Positions 5,690 to 6,680 of a DNA stretch of 6,680 bases are shown here, piece after piece (the stretch's first letter is position 1; each line of letters begins with the position of its first letter). A model generated the notes under the pieces. The model did no database searches. It was not told where the DNA came from and saw only the letters and a list, made by a program, of their open reading frames with translations. This DNA comes from UBA6921 sp031370545 (lineage in GTDB: Bacteria > Pseudomonadota > Gammaproteobacteria > SG8-11), in the NCBI GenBank assembly GCA_031370545.1, contig JANMQQ010000360.1, forward strand, positions 1 to 6,680, given 5' to 3'. The position numbers and the translations under genes were made by a program.

Positions 5690-6157
5690 ATGAGTTCACG
5701 TGATTTGAAAGATACGGTCCTGCCGAACGGAATCACCGATGTGATGCTGGAAGCGCTTGCGCCGGTCGAGGCTCCATCGACATTGCGCGCACGCGTATTA
5801 GCGCGTGTTGCCCAGGCAGGAGCAGTAGCTGATTTCCGCACACTGCGCGACGCTGACGGCTGGCGCGTGCTGGCGCCAGGGCTTGAATATAAATTGCTGG
5901 CATTCGATGAGCAGGCTGACAACAAATCTTTTTTACTGCGCGCCGCCGCCGGTAGCGAATTTCCTGCACACGCGCACGCAGGCGATGAGGAATGCATTGT
6001 GCTGGAAGGTGAGTTCACCATGGGCGAACTCACGTTGCATGCGGGAGACTTTCATTTTGCTCCGCGCGGATCACACCATCCCAACGCGCATACGAGCAGC
6101 GGTGCGCTCGTGTACTTAAGTGCCAGTGCGCGGGATTATCCGCAAGTTGTGCCATAA
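5690..6157 (+). CDS. ChrR-like cupin protein, probable regulator (anti-sigma) of the adjacent ECF factor
   Basis: The 155-residue protein has a short N-terminal helical stretch (DVMLEALAPVEAPSTLRARV, 17-36) like the linker found in anti-sigma factors, then a cupin domain at about 58-148. Cupin box 1 is HAHAGDEECIVLEG (H94, H96, E100) and box 2 is GDFHFAPRGSHHPN (119-132, with H130 as the likely fourth ligand). The spacings H-x-H-x3-E and 34 residues to the last His match those I recall for the zinc-binding cupin of Rhodobacter ChrR. The N-terminal zinc-binding anti-sigma domain of ChrR (an HxxxCxxC-type motif) is absent; the only cysteine is C102 within the cupin. The start at 5690 has a near-perfect ribosome-binding site and lies one base after the sigma stop, so the genes form an operon. 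It is probably a cytoplasmic sensor controlling the sigma factor, or alternatively a cupin enzyme. Confidence 0.85.
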   Translation: MSSRDLKDTVLPNGITDVMLEALAPVEAPSTLRARVLARVAQAGAVADFRTLRDADGWRVLAPGLEYKLLAFDEQADNKSFLLRAAAGSEFPAHAHAGDEECIVLEGEFTMGELTLHAGDFHFAPRGSHHPNAHTSSGALVYLSASARDYPQVVP

Positions 6158-6194
6158 CACTTTTTAAAATTCTTAGGATGGGACCCCGCGCACA

Positions 6195-6680
6195 TCACGG
6201 GAGTGGATCGCTTTCTGATTTAGCGTTGTCCACCAACGCGTGTTGAGTTATTTCCTGAGCATTTTCACCCTGTGGTTCCGCAGTCACATTTTTGCCGGTG
6301 GGTGGATGAGAGTCGGCCGGAACCTCCGGCAGAAAGTAACCTTCCTGTTTCGCTTTGCTGATCAATGCGTGTTGATTCACTTCAGTTGAATATTCACCAC
6401 GGGGTTGTGACGTGACATTTTTTCCGCTGGGGGGATGGGAGTCTGGAGAGACCTCCGCAGGAGGCTCACCCTCGGACGTGGCAGCATTGTGCACTACAAC
6501 CTCTGGATTAATCTGATCCGCAAATTCACCAGTCGCTTGAGCCATGACATTTTTCCCTGAAGGCGGCGGTAACGCCAAATCATGCTCGCTCAGTTGGGTT
6601 TGATTATTGTCTTCGAGAAACGCGGTGTCGTTGTCGGCGACCGCAGGTGTCGCATGCAGCGTCGGGTTAGCGATCTCGGC
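6195..6680 (-). CDS. Unrecognised repeat-containing protein, C-terminal part (5' end outside window)
   Basis: The frame is open from the right edge to a TGA at 6195-6197, giving 161 visible residues. No start is assigned: the TTG at 6578 is an internal leucine codon and the frame continues upstream to the edge. The visible part has three repeats of 43-44 residues, each beginning PP[ST]GKNV. They continue with a polar segment containing [QP]xGE, E[VI]xQHAL in the last two copies, and PDSH or ADSH leading into the next copy. The codons for the conserved cores differ mainly at third positions, which argues that the protein sequence is under selection. The composition is hydrophilic, Pro/Asn/Gln/Glu-rich and cysteine-free, without membrane segments, so this is probably a disordered or extended tail. 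I do not recognise the family. It converges with the cupin gene, 37 nt apart. Confidence 0.6.
   Translation of the reverse strand, partial: AEIANPTLHATPAVADNDTAFLEDNNQTQLSEHDLALPPPSGKNVMAQATGEFADQINPEVVVHNAATSEGEPPAEVSPDSHPPSGKNVTSQPRGEYSTEVNQHALISKAKQEGYFLPEVPADSHPPTGKNVTAEPQGENAQEITQHALVDNAKSESDPLP
6198..6566 (-). repeat. Three tandem 43-44-residue coding repeats (PP[ST]GKNV units)
   Basis: Unit 1 covers 6435-6566 (44 codons), unit 2 covers 6306-6434 (43 codons) and unit 3 covers 6198-6305 (36 codons, cut short by the stop). The best conserved DNA block encodes GKNV and appears on the + strand as GACATTTTT or CACATTTTT, about 130 nt apart. The DNA copies have diverged considerably, so this is an old duplication maintained at protein level. 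The residues upstream, to the window edge, may include a further degenerate copy. Confidence 0.7.

Noticed and set aside
5419..6033. - strand ORF opposite the end of the sigma gene and the cupin gene
   Set aside because: It overlaps two clearly recognised + strand genes, and its translation is Ser/Ala/Arg-rich without any recognisable motif.
6185..6201. Small CCCG...CGGG hairpin between the convergent cupin and repeat-protein genes
   Set aside because: There are only 4 bp around a 9-nt loop, it overlaps the stop of the - strand gene, and no T-tract lies in the right place. It is too weak to call a terminator.

Overview
This is a moderately GC-rich bacterial window with tightly packed, often overlapping genes. 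The protein families and codon style suggest a gammaproteobacterium, perhaps of the Xanthomonadales/Nevskiales type. That placement is an inference from family resemblance only. No rRNA, tRNA, CRISPR array or transposase is visible.

Left part, + strand (1-604): the C-terminal part of an AlkB-like 2-oxoglutarate/Fe(II) dioxygenase is cut by the window edge. It overlaps by ATGA a small complete Rieske [2Fe-2S] ferredoxin-like gene.

Centre, - strand (711-4821, transcribed right to left): an apparent four-gene envelope operon. It encodes a secreted DUF4331 protein, a small candidate lipoprotein, a secreted TPR-like repeat protein, and a HupE/UreJ-type membrane protein whose periplasmic part carries a good EF-hand-like loop. 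The first two genes are 17 nt apart and the last two overlap by ATGA. An 87-nt gap between the lipoprotein and TPR genes holds a strong 13-bp hairpin with no U-tract.

Right centre, + strand (5059-6157): an ECF sigma factor is divergent from the DUF4331 operon. It is followed one base after its stop codon by a ChrR-like cupin protein that keeps the cupin metal ligands but lacks the N-terminal zinc-binding anti-sigma domain. The layout suggests that this sigma/cupin pair controls the divergent envelope operon, probably in response to an oxidative or metal-related cue. This is inferred from gene order. The divergent intergenic region contains several inverted repeats.

Right edge, - strand (6195-6680): the C-terminal end of an unrecognised protein built of about 43-44-residue repeats with a PP[ST]GKNV core. 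Its N-terminus lies outside the window.

The most interesting unit is the sigma/cupin - DUF4331 - lipoprotein - TPR - HupE locus, which looks like a self-regulated periplasmic/membrane system of unknown function with possible metal or calcium links. The repeat protein at the right edge is the second item worth pursuing.
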